Shown one piece after another: positions 47,255 through 59,284 of a stretch of DNA of 64,000 bases. Under the pieces are notes generated by a model. That model saw nothing but the letters and a program-made list of their open reading frames with translations. It was not told where the DNA came from and did not search any database. The translations under genes were made by a program, and so were the position numbers. The DNA comes from Anthoceros angustus (lineage: Eukaryota; Streptophyta; Anthocerotopsida; Anthocerotales; Anthocerotaceae): contig MU008166.1 of assembly GCA_010909165.1 (NCBI GenBank), positions 1,550,001 through 1,614,000 of the forward strand, written 5' to 3'. Position 1 is the first letter of the stretch; each line of letters opens with the position of its first letter.

Positions 47255-47499
47255 ACTCAAACCGCACGGGTTTGAATGGCAACAAGGCACTGCAGATCCC
47301 AAGTAGTTACAATTGTGTCTTGCATGAAAAATAGCCTAGCCCCACATGAGAAGTGGCATTGTTGACCGACGGAGTGCTAAGAGGCCTGGCTGCATGCATG
47401 TTGTCCTGGTATTGGCTTTTAGTAGTCGATGAGTTGAGGAAGGTAGTATCTTGGCTGATCAGACTAGCCTACGAGTACGCTGCATACAAGATCGAAAAG

Positions 47500-47708
47500 G
47501 TATGTAGGACAATCATGGTGATCGAGGCCGTCAACTGGCATGGATTCATAATTCGCATCACCTCAGAACTGAAAGGGAAAACATTGGATTGATAATAAAC
47601 AATGTACAGAGGAAGAATGTGACCAGGCACATGAGAGCTTGTCCATGAAACGACGTGTCTGTTCAGGCTAGGACAGCGTAGCAAGCTAACGGATTGTAAT
47701 TCCTAACA
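47500..47708 (-). mobile_element. Copia 3' LTR start with polypurine tract (fragment A)
   Basis: On the minus strand AAGGGGGCG (47717-47709) is followed by TGTTAGGAATTACAATCC, a polypurine tract then LTR start. The far LTR end is not determined; TGTTGAC at 47360 is a candidate. Confidence 0.65.
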
Positions 47709-47743
47709 CGCCCCCTTAAGCTAGACTAGAGATGAACTATGAA

Positions 47744-48540
47744 CCATCAGGTAATGTCATCCCCAATCCGCTACAGCAAATTTCGTGCTCGGGCTTCGAC
47801 AAGGCTTTGGTAAGAACATCAGCCCACTGATCACTCGTAGGAGTGTAGGCAAGAGCCAATTCTCCATTTTCCACCTTCTCACGAAGAAAGTGAAACCGCA
47901 GCTCGATGTGCTTGGAACGATCATGGAATCTGGAGTTCTGAGAAAGAGCAGTCGAGGACTGGTTGTCGCACAGCAGGCGAACAGGACCAGCATGAGGAAA
48001 TCTATTTCATGAATTAAGCGAGAGAGCCAGACGGCTTCTTTGGATGCGGCAGCAACAACAATGTATTCATATTCGGTCGAGAGAGCAAGCTTGCTTGCGG
48101 ATTGCCAACAAAAGCGCCTAACTTAGTGAAAGTATAGCCTATATGACTTTCGAGAATCGAGATCACCAGCCCGATCGCATCAATCTAGCCACAAAGATTA
48201 GAAGTAGAATGTTTGTCATGATAATAGATGCCTCGTTGTCGAGTAGACTAAAGATATAATAGAATCTTTGATCGAGGACCAATGAGGAGGACCCGGGATT
48301 AGACATAAACCGTGAAGTGTGAGGCCGAGAAAGCAATATCGAGGTGAGAATTTTGCACAAGGTCGAATAGAGCTGTAAAGACGACAGTTGAGCTTTCATT
48401 TCAGCCCTAACAACATCATCTTGAGGTGATATGGCCTTAGTCAACTTCACACCAGCTTGTAAAGGAGTATCAATCGGCTTGGAATTCTCCATGTGGAACT
48501 TGGTGAGGACATCATCGACATACTTGGCTTGATGGATGGT
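47744..48540 (-). mobile_element. Ty1/copia pol fragment A (reverse transcriptase C-part and RNase H)
   Basis: Minus-strand reading shows NSKPIDTPLQAGVKLTK, a typical copia motif after the reverse transcriptase, then RNase H pieces up to the LTR. Frames are broken by many small deletions and the 5' part is missing. At 48,541 the element switches abruptly into the segmental duplication at ATAGTTTAA. Confidence 0.85.
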
Positions 48541-49230
48541 AATAGTTTAAGTCCAGCCAGCAAAGGTATCGAAAGCTGCGCGCCACGTTGAAGACGGAAC
48601 TTCCCACAAGCAGCGCCAGCACCACGTTCTGTGACGTTGTAGGCATTGCCCGGCATGGCCGCGGTCGCGCCACTTCCGGCTCACAGGTGCTTTGTGCGTG
48701 GGATGTCTGTCAGTAGCACAGAAGAGCCAAAGCCGAAAGTGGCCTCCTCGTTTCTCCACGCTGCGCACTGTCTGACACAAATCCGTAGCAAATGTTGTCA
48801 TCTGTCAGTCAGTTTGACGGATTCCGCCTTGCCTGGAGCTGCTAATCGAAGGACTGTACATCCTCTACATGTGTGTACCCTCCGCTATTACCCCATATTG
48901 CCTGGACATCCTTCGCCCACACCTGGTTGATCTTGGCAACCGTGGTCTCCGGTGACGTACACCACGGTTAGGCTTTCCGGTGGCTGCGGTTGGAATCTGG
49001 AACATGTTCTCGTTGCCCGAAAATGGCTCCGGGCATCGAATTAAAGTATTTTAATTCCGGAGGCCCTGGAAGAGTGGCTCCTAAAACTCGTCACGTTATT
49101 AAATGCGCTCGTCTGCGCAGGGTGGGACCGTTAAAGGTTGCTCCGATCTTTGGAGAAGGTGCATACATCTGCATTGATGTATCTACAGGGTCAACATCTA
49201 TTTACAGGACGGTCGGTATGTATGGCATGT
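48541..49230. repeat. Segmental duplication, copy 2
   Basis: Near-identical to 46089-46804. It begins within a copia fragment and ends at ATGGCATGT, where it switches into the TTTTACAA-type repeat. Confidence 0.9.
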
Positions 49231-49440
49231 TGACACAAATTTTACAACGGGATTTGTTGACACAAATTTTACAACGGGATTTGTTGACATGGCATGTTGA
49301 CACAAATTTTACAAGGGTTCCTAACTAATATGATGTGGCATGGATTTTACAAGGGTTCCTAACTAATATGATGTGGCATGGATTTTACAACGGGATTTGT
49401 TGACATGGCATGTTGACACAAATTTTACAAGGGTGATGGC
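49231..49440. repeat. Scrambled short repeats (GACACAAATTTTACAACGGG type)
   Basis: Several partial repeats of GTTGACACAAATTTTACAA and CTAACTAATATGATGTGGC alternate in changing order. The same words occur once each near 52,915-53,040. Confidence 0.8.
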
Positions 49441-49515
49441 CTAGCTACACGGCGTAGGACCATAGGCGGAACTCAAGGTACCGACCTACCCTTCCGACGA
49501 ATCTCCTCCAACGAG

Positions 49516-49762
49516 CCATGTCTATTGCATCCCTCCATAGGCCGGATGCAATAGACATGGATTATAAAAGAATAAATAGTAGGGTGTTAGATAATTAGGA
49601 TATACATATTAGATTAGGCACGGTCAGGATAATGAGCAAACGCAAATGCGCATAGCATGGACGCGGATGTGTCCACATGACATGGCCGTTGAGTGGCTAG
49701 AATGGATGTCTTATTGGAGATAACCCGCGTCTTAACATTGGCTTTCGGTTGGTATTAGAGCC
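49516..49762. repeat. Second copy of hairpin and LTR/primer-site segment
   Basis: Hairpin 49516-49560, TGTTAGATAATTAGG at 49585 and TTGGTATTAGAGCC at 49749-49762. It differs from copy 1 by a patch (GTCTTATTG) inserted near 49,707 that matches the copia sequence at about 49,958. Confidence 0.8.
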
Positions 49763-49796
49763 ACTCAAACCGCACGGGTTTGAATGGCAACAAGGC

Positions 49797-50012
49797 TAAA
49801 GGCACCCTCTTCAAAATAGCCTATATCCTGCGTTGAGTAAAGCCCCAAGCTACAAGTCTAGCCTTGTAGTGGGCAAGAGTACCATGCACGGTACTTTTCT
49901 TCCACACCCATTTGCGGTGATAAGATTCTTACTTGGAGGAAAATCTATGAGAATGGATGTCTTATTGGAGATGAGAGAAGCATACTCGATAGTGGCTATT
50001 TTCCATCGAGGC
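49797..50012 (-). mobile_element. Copia reverse transcriptase N-part, second copy
   Basis: Matches 52085-52310 (start of copia reverse transcriptase, minus strand) but with many 1-3 bp losses that destroy the frame. Confidence 0.8.
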
Positions 50013-50615
50013 TATCATTCCTTTGGGGTTCGATCCCAAGGGAATGATCCGCTGTTGCTTACTATTCGCCTACTCCGGATTCCTAATTATCCCAACTACC
50101 CCGTGTCTAAAACTCTTCCGGTTCTCCTTGATTACGAAGGTGACGACGGGCTCACCTCGATCACGGACCACGGTCCGACCACGTACAAACATCAAGACCG
50201 AATCTCCTCCAACGGAGGGAAAGCGAGGTACCGCACCATGGGACCTTCGACCGCAATACAAGGGTGATGGCCTAGCTACACGTAGGACCATAGGCGGAAC
50301 TCAAGGTACCGACCTACCCTTCCGACACTGGGTTCGTACCACTCTTCGGATCGTTAGCGCCTAAGGTTCTGACCTCGAGTCCAACCGTATCGTCAACCGC
50401 TTACTTCCCTCTGCTCACCTTCCTTCATGTTCCATAAACCGCACTCAGACATGCGCGATATGGCTAAAAACCACTACAAGGAGGGGCTACCTTTTACAAA
50501 TGGGTCTAAGTTTAGTTAGAGGAAACTACAACACTCTTACTACTCAAAGCCACCTGTTGTAAGTTTTTGAACATTTACAACAAGGGTTCCTAACTAATAT
50601 GATGTGGCATGGATT
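50013..50615. repeat. Duplicated segment (partner 52311-52930)
   Basis: Shares long stretches with 52311-52930, such as GGTTCGATCCCAAGGGAATG and GGCGGAACTCAAGGTACCG. It has no recognised coding content and ends by switching into a copia LTR at TGGCATGGATT (50605-50615). Confidence 0.85.
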
Positions 50616-50764
50616 CATAATTCGCATCACCTCAGGCGAAAGGGAAAACATTGGATTGATAATAAACAATGTACGGAGGAAGAATGTGACCAGCACATGA
50701 GAGCTTGTCCATGAAACGGCGTGCGTGACTAGGGCAGTTAGCAAGCTAGATTGTAATTCTAACA
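50616..50764 (-). mobile_element. Copia LTR part with polypurine tract (fragment B)
   Basis: Minus strand: GGGGGCG followed by TGTTAGAATTACAATC at 50764, as in fragment A. The LTR is cut at 50,616. Confidence 0.65.
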
Positions 50765-50796
50765 CGCCCCCAGCTAGACTAGAGATGAACTATGAA

Positions 50797-52310
50797 CCAT
50801 CAGGTAATGTCATCCCCAATCCGCTACAGCAAATTTCGTGCTCGGGCTTCGACAAGGCTTTGGTAAGAACATCAGCCCACTGATCACTCGTAGGAGTGTA
50901 GGCAAGAGCCAATTCTCCATTTTCCACCTTCTCACGAAGAAAGTGAAACCGCTCGATGTGCTTGGAGCGATCATGGAATGGAGTTCGAGAAAGAGCGGAG
51001 AGGTTGTGCATAAGAGCAAGGACCAGCATGAGGAAATCTATTTCATGAATTAAGCGAGAGAGCCAGACGGCTTCTTTGGATGCGGCAGCAACAACAATGT
51101 ATTCATATTCGGTCGAACTGAGAGCAACTGTGGGCTTGCTTGCGAGATTGCCAACAAACAGCTCCGCCAACTTAAGTGAAAGTATAGCCTATATACGACT
51201 TTCGAGAATCGAGATCACCAGCCCAGTCTGCATCAATCTAGCCACAAAGATTAGAAGTAGAATGTTTGTCATGATAATAGATGCCTCGTTGTCGAGTAGA
51301 CTAAAGATATAATAGAATCTGTTTGACTGAGGACCAATGAGGAGGACCAGGATTAGACATAAACTGTGAAGTGTGTGAGGCCGAGAAAGCAATATCGAGG
51401 TGAGAATTTTGCACAAGGTGCTGAATAGAGCCTGTAACTTGACAGCACGGTTGAGCTTTCATTTCAGCCCTAACAACATCATCTTGAGGTGATATGGCCT
51501 TAGTCAACTTCACACCAGCTTGTAAAGGAGTATCAATCGGCTTGGAATTCTCCATGTGGAACTTGGTGAGGACATCATCGACATACTTGGCTTGATGGAT
51601 GGTAATAGTTTAATTTTCAGCATCATGCTTGACTTGAACACCAAGAAGTACTCTAAAATGCAATTGTTAATCATATGAAATTCTGAGCTCAATTCTGACT
51701 TGGCATGCTTGAGAACCTCAAGATTGTTAGTAAAGATGGCTAGATCATCATCATAAAGAGCTATGATCACAAGACCTTAAGGTGAGCGTGAGACATAGAT
51801 CTTGGTGTCAGCCGAAGTCTTATGATAGCCAACCTGAAGCATGTATTTATCAAACCGGTCATACCACACTCAAGGCGATTGTTTAAGCCCATGGATTGTG
51901 CGTTGCAATCTAGAAACCTTCTTTTCTTGACCAGGAGTGGTATAACCTTCAGGCTGTGACATTTATAAAGGCTTCTTCCTTAAGGAAACCATTAAGGAAG
52001 GCTGTTTGGATGTCCATCTGGTAGACATACCATCGATGGATAGCTTCCAAAGCCAGCAACACATGCAAAGAAGTAAGCTTGACAACAAGGCTAAAGGCAC
52101 CCTCTTCAAAATAGCCTATATCCTGGCGTTGAGTAAAGCCCCAAGCTACAAGTCTAGCCTTGTAGTGGGCAAGAGTACCATGTGCACGGTACTTTTTCTT
52201 CCACACCCATTTGCAGCTGATAAGATTCTTACTTGGAGGAAAATCTATGAGAATGGATGTCTTATTGGAGATGAGAGAAGCATACTCCTGATAGTGGCTA
52301 TTTTCCACTG
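50797..52310 (-). mobile_element. Ty1/copia pol fragment B (reverse transcriptase and RNase H)
   Basis: Read on the minus strand, the order is reverse transcriptase start (ISCKWVWKKKYRAHGTLAHY, then DIQTAFLNGFLKEE), a middle part (IIALYDDDLAIFTNNLE, with the catalytic YxDD read as YDDD), NSKPIDTPLQAGVKLTK, then RNase H (ALSSTEYEYIVVAAASKEA, QWADVLTKALSKPEHE). Gag, protease and integrase are absent. Frameshifts and stops break it, so it is a 5'-truncated, dead element. Confidence 0.9.
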
Positions 52311-52930
52311 AGCAGCTATCATTCCTTTGGGGTTCGATCCCAAGGGAATGATCCGTTCTGTTTGCTTACTATTCGCCTACTCCGGATTCCTAATTATCCC
52401 AACTACCCCCGTGTCTAAAAACTCTTCCGCCGGTTCTCCTTGATTACGAAGGTGACGACGGGCTCACCTCTGATGCGGACCACGGGTCCGACCACTGCCG
52501 TTGCCAAACATCAGCACCGAATCTCCTCCAACGGAGAGGGGAAAGCGAGGTACCGCACCATGGGACCTTCGACCGGCAATACAAGGGTGATGGCCTAGCT
52601 ACACGAGCGTAGGACCATAGGCGGAACTCAAGGTACCGACCTACCCTTCCGACGAACTGGACCGGGGTTCGTACCACTCTTCGGATCGTTAGCGCCTAAG
52701 GTTACAGCCTCGAGTCCAACCGTATCACCGTCTGAACCGCTTACTTCCCTCTGCTCACCTTCCTTCATGTTCCATAAACCGCACTACTGTACATGCGCGA
52801 TATGGCTAAACCACTACAAGGAGGGGCTACCTTTTACAAATGGGTCTAAGTTTAGTTAGAGGAAACTACAACACTCTTACAAAGCAAAGCCTGTAAGTTT
52901 TTGAACATTTACAACAAGGGTTCCTAACTA
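52311..52930. repeat. Duplicated segment upstream of copia fragment B
   Basis: The less-degraded partner of 50013-50615. It replaces the integrase region expected upstream of the reverse transcriptase, so copia fragment B is interrupted here. Confidence 0.8.
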
Positions 52931-53990
52931 ATATGATGTGGCATGGATTTTACAGGGGTTTGTTGACATGGCATGTTGACAAATTTTACAACGGGATTTG
53001 TTGACATGGCATGTTGACACAAATTTTACAACGGGGTTTTTGACATGGCTTGCTCGTTGTACATGACGTTGTTAATTGTGCATAAACTCTTTTGATTTAG
53101 AAAACTATGGGGGTTATTTGTTAATAAAACTACATTTTGTTGAATTTATAATGACGTGGCATAAAGGATGATGTAAACGGTACTTGTAAAAGACGTTGTA
53201 AACCATGTTTGTTGTAGATGTGGTTGTAAATTGTGCAAGACTTGATTTTTGGAATAATACCATTTATTGGAATATCTATGAATAGATTTATTATTTGCTG
53301 ATGTGGCAAGTTCGTTGCAAATGATGTTGTAAATATGTTTCTCTGGATTTATGTTAGTTATGGGATTATCTTTTTTTTGTATTTATCGACGTGTCACATG
53401 CATTGTAGCTATGGTTGTAAAACGCATGAAAACCATTTTATATAAATATCTATAAATAAATTTATTATTTGCTGACATGGCAAGCTCATTGCAAATATCA
53501 TTGTAAAATGGTTTCTCCAATTTATGTTATATTATTGGATTATTCATTTTATTGTATATTTCTGACGTGGCACATGCGTCGTAACTATGGTTGTAAAATG
53601 CACAAGCCAGCCAATATCCATGAATAAATATATTATTTGCTGATGTGGCATGTTTGTAAATCTAAAAATTTTGGAAGAGACCTTTTCCTTATTTATGTAA
53701 TTTATGAGGTTATATATTAGTAAGAGCATGCCTTTTCCTTATTTATGTAATTTATGAGGTTATATATTAGTAAGATTGCGATGTGGCATGCCTTTTCCTT
53801 ATTTATGTAATTTATGAGGTTATATATTAGTAAGATTGCGATGTGGCATGCTTGTAAAATGCCGTAAATATGTGGAAGAGACCTTTTCTGATTTATGTCA
53901 TTTATGAGGCTATATATTAGTGAAATTGTTGATGTCATGTTCATTGCAAATACATTGTAAAATGTTATACAAATTTATCGATTTATAAAT
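52931..53990. repeat. AT-rich satellite-like repeat array
   Basis: Repeated motifs TGATGTGGCA(T/A)G, TTGTAAAATG and TTTATTATTTGCTGA recur roughly every 170-190 bp. Within it, CCTTTTCCTTATTTATGTAA repeats at 53681, 53731 and 53791. From about 53,250 it is duplicated at 54831-55600. Confidence 0.85.
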
Positions 53991-54830
53991 AGTGCCGCAT
54001 TGTAAATGTCGGTGTAAGAATTTTCCTAGCCAAGTCAAAACGAGGCATGCATCTTGGCATCCAGTCCACCGAAGCGCCCACACGTTATCCAAATGTCCTC
54101 TTTGCACAAGTGTGAGTGCCACCGCCTTCCAGAAGGCACCAATGCTTGCACATGCCTTCAAAAGGCAAGCAAAAGTAACCTCATCGGCCAAGGGCCCTCT
54201 GTGCATTCGTCCATACAAAAATAGCGCCTCTTGACCAAGCCCTTTCTGTCCATACCCAAAGAATCGTGGCATTCCAAGTCACCACATCCTTTGGGCTCAA
54301 GCATTGAAAAACTTGATGCGCATCTTCTACTTCGCCACACTTTGCCTACATGTCCACTGCAAGTGCCCACAAGTGTGTTATCTAGTCCTCTCTCCACAAC
54401 TGGAGTACCGCCTCCTTCAGGCACTTGCGTTGCACAGCCTTGGAAGGCAAGCAAAGGTAACATGGTTGCCCACAATCGCCCTCCTTCTCCATTTGTCCAT
54501 GAACAAGCGCCTCTTGGCCAAGCCCATGATTTGCATACCCAACTATCGTGGCGCCCATGTCACGACATCCTTTCTCGCAACCTATCGAAAACCGTGTTTG
54601 CCTCTTCCACCACCATTATGCGTACATGTCCACCGATAGCTTGGCAATACAAGTTCGGTGGAATGTCACTGCAACATATCATGCGCACTTTTCGCTAGAT
54701 TCCAGTCCACGAAATGCACAAGCTTGAAGGGCTGCTACAAAGATGTGGGCATCCGCCACACCGAGCGACACATCGCATAGTAAAGTTATATCGCCTCATT
54801 AGGCTCCCCATGTGTAGCATGTGCGGAGAT
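53991..54830 (-). pseudogene. PPR pseudogene fragment inside the repeats, copy A
   Basis: Minus-strand reading shows GYGQKGLGQEALFLYGRM and DEVTFACLLKACASIGA, typical PLS-type PPR wording, in broken frames. It belongs to a different PPR subfamily from the cluster at 25-34 kb (GLGQEALFLYG versus GMGQEALHLYS). Confidence 0.8.
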
Positions 54831-55600
54831 TATTGGAATAATACCATTTATTGGAATATCTATGAATAGATTTATTATTTGCTGATGTGGCAAGTTCGTT
54901 GCAAATGATGTTGTAAATATGTTTCTCTGGATTTATGTTAGTTATGGGATTATCTTTTTTTTTTTGACGTGTCACATGCATTGTAGCTATGGTTGTAAAA
55001 CGCATGAAAACCATTTTATATAAATATCTATAAATAAATTTATTATTTGCTGACATGGCAAGCTCATTGCAAATATCATTGTAAAATGGTTTCTCCAATT
55101 TATGTTATATTATTGGATTATTCATTTTATTGTATATTTTGACGTGGCACATGCGTCGTAACTATGGTTGTAAAATGCACAAGCCAGCCAATATCCATGA
55201 ATAAATATATTATTTGCTGATGTGGCATGTTTGTATAAATGCCGTTGTAAAATTTTGGAAGAGACCTTTTCCTTATTTATGTAATTTATGAGGTTATATA
55301 TTAGTAAGATTGATGTGGCATGCCTTTTCCTTATTTATGTAATTTATGAGGTTATATATTATGTGGCATGCCTTTTCCTTATTTATGTAATTTATGAGGT
55401 TATATATTAGTAAGATTCGATGTGGCATGCTTGTCGCAAATGCCGTTGTAAATATGTGGAAGAGACCTTTTCTGATTTATGTCATTTATGAGGCTATATA
55501 TTAGTGAAATTGCGATGTGGCATGTTCATTGCAAATACATTGTAAAATGTTATACAAATTTATCGATTTATAAATAGTGCCAGCATTGTAAAATGTCGGT
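54831..55600. repeat. AT-rich satellite-like repeat, second copy
   Basis: Repeats 53,250-53,990 with small losses. With copy A this makes a tandem duplication of roughly 1.6 kb (AT-rich array plus PPR fragment). Confidence 0.85.
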
Positions 55601-56620
55601 GTAAGAATTTTCCTAGCCTCACAAAACGAGGCATGCATCTTGGCATCCAGTCCACCGAAGCGCCCACAAGTACGTTATCCAAATGTCCTCTTTGCACAAG
55701 GAGTGCTACACCTTATCATGGCACCAATGCTTGCACATGCCTTCAAAAGCCAAGCAAAAGTAACCTCATCACCACAAGGCCCTCCTGTTGCATTCGTCCA
55801 TACAAAAATAGCGCCTCTTGACCAAGCCCTTTACCCCATACCCGGAATCGTGGCATTCCAAGTCACCACATCCTTTGGGCTCAAGCATTGAAAAACTTGA
55901 TGCGCATCTTCTACTTCGCCACACTTTGCCTACATGTCCACCGCAAGTGCCCACAAGTGTGTTATCTAGTCCTCTCTCCACAATCAGGAGTGCACCGCCT
56001 TCAGAAGGCACTTGCGTTGCACAGCCTCTAAGGCAAGCAAAGGTAACATGGTTGCCCACAATCGCCCTCCTTCTCCATTTGTCCATACAAAAATAGCGCC
56101 TCTTGGCCAAGCCCATGATTTGCATACCCAACTATCGTGGCCGTCCATGTCACGACATCCTTTCTCGCTAACCTATCGAAAACCGTGTTTGCCTCTTCCA
56201 CCACCACGCTATGCGTACATGTCCACCGATTGGCAATAAACAAGTTCGGTGGAATGTCACTGCAACATATCATCGCACTTTTCGCTAGATTCGTGTCCAC
56301 AAATGCACAAGCTTGAAGGGTGCTACAAAGATGTGGGCATCCGCTTCACACGAGCGACACATCGCATAGTAAAGTTGTATCGCCTCATTAGGCTCCCCAT
56401 GTAGCATGTGCGGAGATTATTGAAAACCACATGAAGGGATTTGGTTTGCCCACCCTCCGTAGCCTACCTCCGGATACATACATCCGCAAGATATGGTTCC
56501 CCAAGTATGTGATTGACTCGTACCCAAGTTTGATGAGATCATGAACGCGTCATCCCACAACCATGTCCTTCTTATCTCGCACAAAGTTTTAGCACGACAT
56601 ATAAGATGGATGAGGAATAG
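55601..56620 (-). pseudogene. PPR pseudogene fragment inside the repeats, copy B
   Basis: Minus-strand frames give EEANTVFDRLARKDVVTWTA, IVGYANHGLGQEALFLYGQM and further upstream GEPNEAIQLYYAM-type pieces. They are interrupted by frameshifts and stops. Confidence 0.8.
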
Positions 56621-57027
56621 AATAGTCTATCTCGCGATTTTCTGAGCTCCAACGGCCTCGAGCTTTCCCTACTCACATAACGTCGATGGTTACAGTGTCA
56701 CGACTCCCATATCCAATCCGCACACCTCCTGTGCTCGCTTTGGGAGCTCGACTTGGAAGGAGAAGCACAATGACCCACTGCATATTCAAAGAAACAAGCT
56801 TCTCATCCAACAAGTGGCTTGAACATGTTGTTTAACCCGAGGACCTCACGGACTCCTTGCACGAATGTCGGTGAGCGAGCTCCTCTTACCTCGCCTAGTT
56901 TCCCACGCACAAGAGGGGAGTCCTAGGAAGTGGTGATGGGAGGACGGTTACTTGGTGTGGTCACGAGAAGCGGTGGCCGCTCAAGTCCGCTACACGAGTC
57001 CGTAGTCCTATCTATTCAAATAGGTAG
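56621..57027. other. Non-coding part of the tandem unit
   Basis: No recognisable gene. The stretch is repeated at about 60,990-61,395. Confidence 0.5.
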
Positions 57028-57283
57028 GACTCAAGTCCTTGGTCTTTGGGGGAAGAAAGCAGACTCAAGTCCTTGGTCTTGGGTTTGAATGATGTTCCTT
57101 GGTCCTTGGGAAAAGTAGCAAGTAGATAGAAGCCTATTTCGAGTCCTTGGTCTTGGTTTGAATGATGTTCCTTGGTCCTTGGGAAAATGGTATGTAGATA
57201 GAAACCTAGTCCTTGGTCTTGGGTTTCGGAAGGATGTTCCTTGGTCCTTGGGAAAAGTAGCATGTAGATAGAAACCTATTTCG
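57028..57283. repeat. Roughly 85-bp tandem repeat (CCTTGGTC type), copy 1
   Basis: Three units share AGTCCTTGGTCTTG, GATGTTCCTTGGTCCTTGGG and TAGATAGAAACCTA. They are repeated in unit 2 at 61396-61661. Confidence 0.9.
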
Positions 57284-58080
57284 AGGAAGGCAACTTCCTT
57301 GAACCATGGGAATTCCGTTTTCTAGATATTGCATGTAGGGCTATATATGCATGTTAGGTAGATGCAGGGGTAAAATTGGCCGACTCATCAAGGGCCCGGT
57401 CAGACATGTATACAATCTCGCTACTCCATGGCCGGAGTAGTGAGTTCAACCTAGGCGTATACCGGTTGAAAATTTTATAGCAACTGCGAATCTAGGTAGG
57501 AATCCTAGTGTACTTCCTTTGGATTGCGCCTTCGCAATTCCAATGGAGATACACTAGGACAAGCTGATTAGCGAGCTACATATAAAGATTTGTAATACAA
57601 TGATATGCGAGTTCTTGCATATTAGCAGACAAAGTCGGGCCTAATGAAATGGCCAATCCAGGCGCCCGGCTGGCGCCTGCCGAGCTAATTTCTAATAGAC
57701 GCAATAGGTATAGAGTTTCGATAGGCCTTCACTTGCGATAATCTACATAGTATGCCGAATGCTGAAAAACCAATCTGAGGGATTTCACGAAGCATGGTTA
57801 GTCGTAACATCCGAAATGTAGAGGCATGTTGAAATGTTGAAATGTCACCGCAGATCTGGAAGAGGTTGAAGGACACATGTGAAATGTCATTAGTGTAATG
57901 GCGCATTGAGGTGATTCCACCGAAAAACACATAGGAGTATTTAGATCCTTAGTGCTAAGGTTGAAGGATCCTCGTGACCTTCCGAGTGAAGAGGAGCTCA
58001 CACTTTGACTCCTCATCTCACTTCCAATCTTGATCTCACTTCCGAGCTCAAACACGATCCCAAACGCAAGCGGAAGGTTA

Positions 58081-58221
58081 GTGAAGCAAGCGGAGTATGT
58101 GCCTACACAAGAAAACCCTGCAGATATATTAACGAAAGCTCTTTCAAAAGAGCCGCACGAGAAGCATGTTCGAGGTCCGGGGTTAGGAGAGTCCGGAACT
58201 TTCCTATCTAACCCCAACTAG
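58081..58221 (+). mobile_element. Copia RNase H C-terminal tail, plus strand, copy 1
   Basis: Reads EYVPTQENPADILTKALSKE then PHEKHVRG, the canonical end of copia RNase H, followed by a stop. Only this tail is present, and its orientation is opposite to copia fragments A and B. Confidence 0.85.
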
Positions 58222-59284
58222 CCTACATGCCCTGCTACCTAATCCCATTTCAGTCGCTGGGTCTGGAGGACTCTTCCTTTGGATTCTCGAGTCGGAGGGA
58301 CTGGAGGCCTTCGTAGCATCGAGTCCTCACCGCACATGTAATCTTGGGAGGAACAAGATCCTCCTCAATCCTCAAGATGATCCTGCAGTCAAGACACAAA
58401 GCAATTAGATAGCTTTAGAGCGAGTGGGAGTAGGAGCAGATGAAGCAAAACCCGTGTCACTTCATGGCGACTTACAACATGACCAGGAACAAGCTTCGCT
58501 CGATCCGTTTCATGACCCAGACCGATGCTTGCATCGATACAGATAGGAGAGCCTTGCACGGTGCCTAGGCTCACAATCTTCACATCCTTATCGGGGTTAC
58601 CTCGAGGGAAATTCGAGGCCGTGAGGGCCTCACCTCCCTCCGTCAGACATAGCCTCAGCCCACAGGTCAGAGGCCCCGAGCTCCCTCTTGCGCAGTGGCG
58701 AGGGGCACGCGTGGGAGAAATTGTGGAAGCTAAGCGCGCAATGGAGGACCTCCCATGTCCTCCGCGATTATGGCCTCGCCTAGTCCTCGCCGGCCACAGC
58801 AGCGTTGTGCGCTCCGTTTCTTGGTCGGCTCGAGCTTCCCGCAGCGGGTCGGCGGGTCCCTTGCAGCAGAGGAGGCGTTGTCCTAGCCGCCTTGCTTGCC
58901 GCAGCGCCTAGGGAGTCTCTTGGTGGCGGGGTTCGCATCCTTAGAGGAGGACGACATCTCGACGTTACGCTCCACAACCCCTTCTCCAATTGCAGGCGTG
59001 AAGATGAAGAAGAGGAATATAACGCACTGGTGAGGACTGGTTTCTCACCGCACGCTCGAATATATACCGGCGAGGAGGGCGTACGCAATGCAGCTTTCAC
59101 CCGACTCCATCCTACAAGGACGGAGATGATCCGGTTGTTGGAGCATCACTTTCCAAAATGATCAACAAGTGGGAGTGAAGAGGTATACCCAAACACACCT
59201 CTGTCCGATCCACCTCCTCCCGCTTCTCTCCGACGGTCACCTCCTCCCGCAAGACAAAGCATTCAATTGGGCTTTACGCGGACC
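58222..59284. other. Non-coding part of the tandem unit
   Basis: GC-richer DNA following the RNase H tail. Open frames with EDEEEEYNALVR and TRTEMIRLLEHHF wording near 59,000-59,160 are conserved in unit 2 with frame changes, and I do not recognise them. Confidence 0.4.

Noticed and set aside
47083-49737. Treating the two TGTTAGAT segments as the two LTRs of one element
   Set aside because: Both are followed by the same primer-site-like sequence and preceded by the same hairpin, so they are copies of one 5' end, not a 5'/3' LTR pair.
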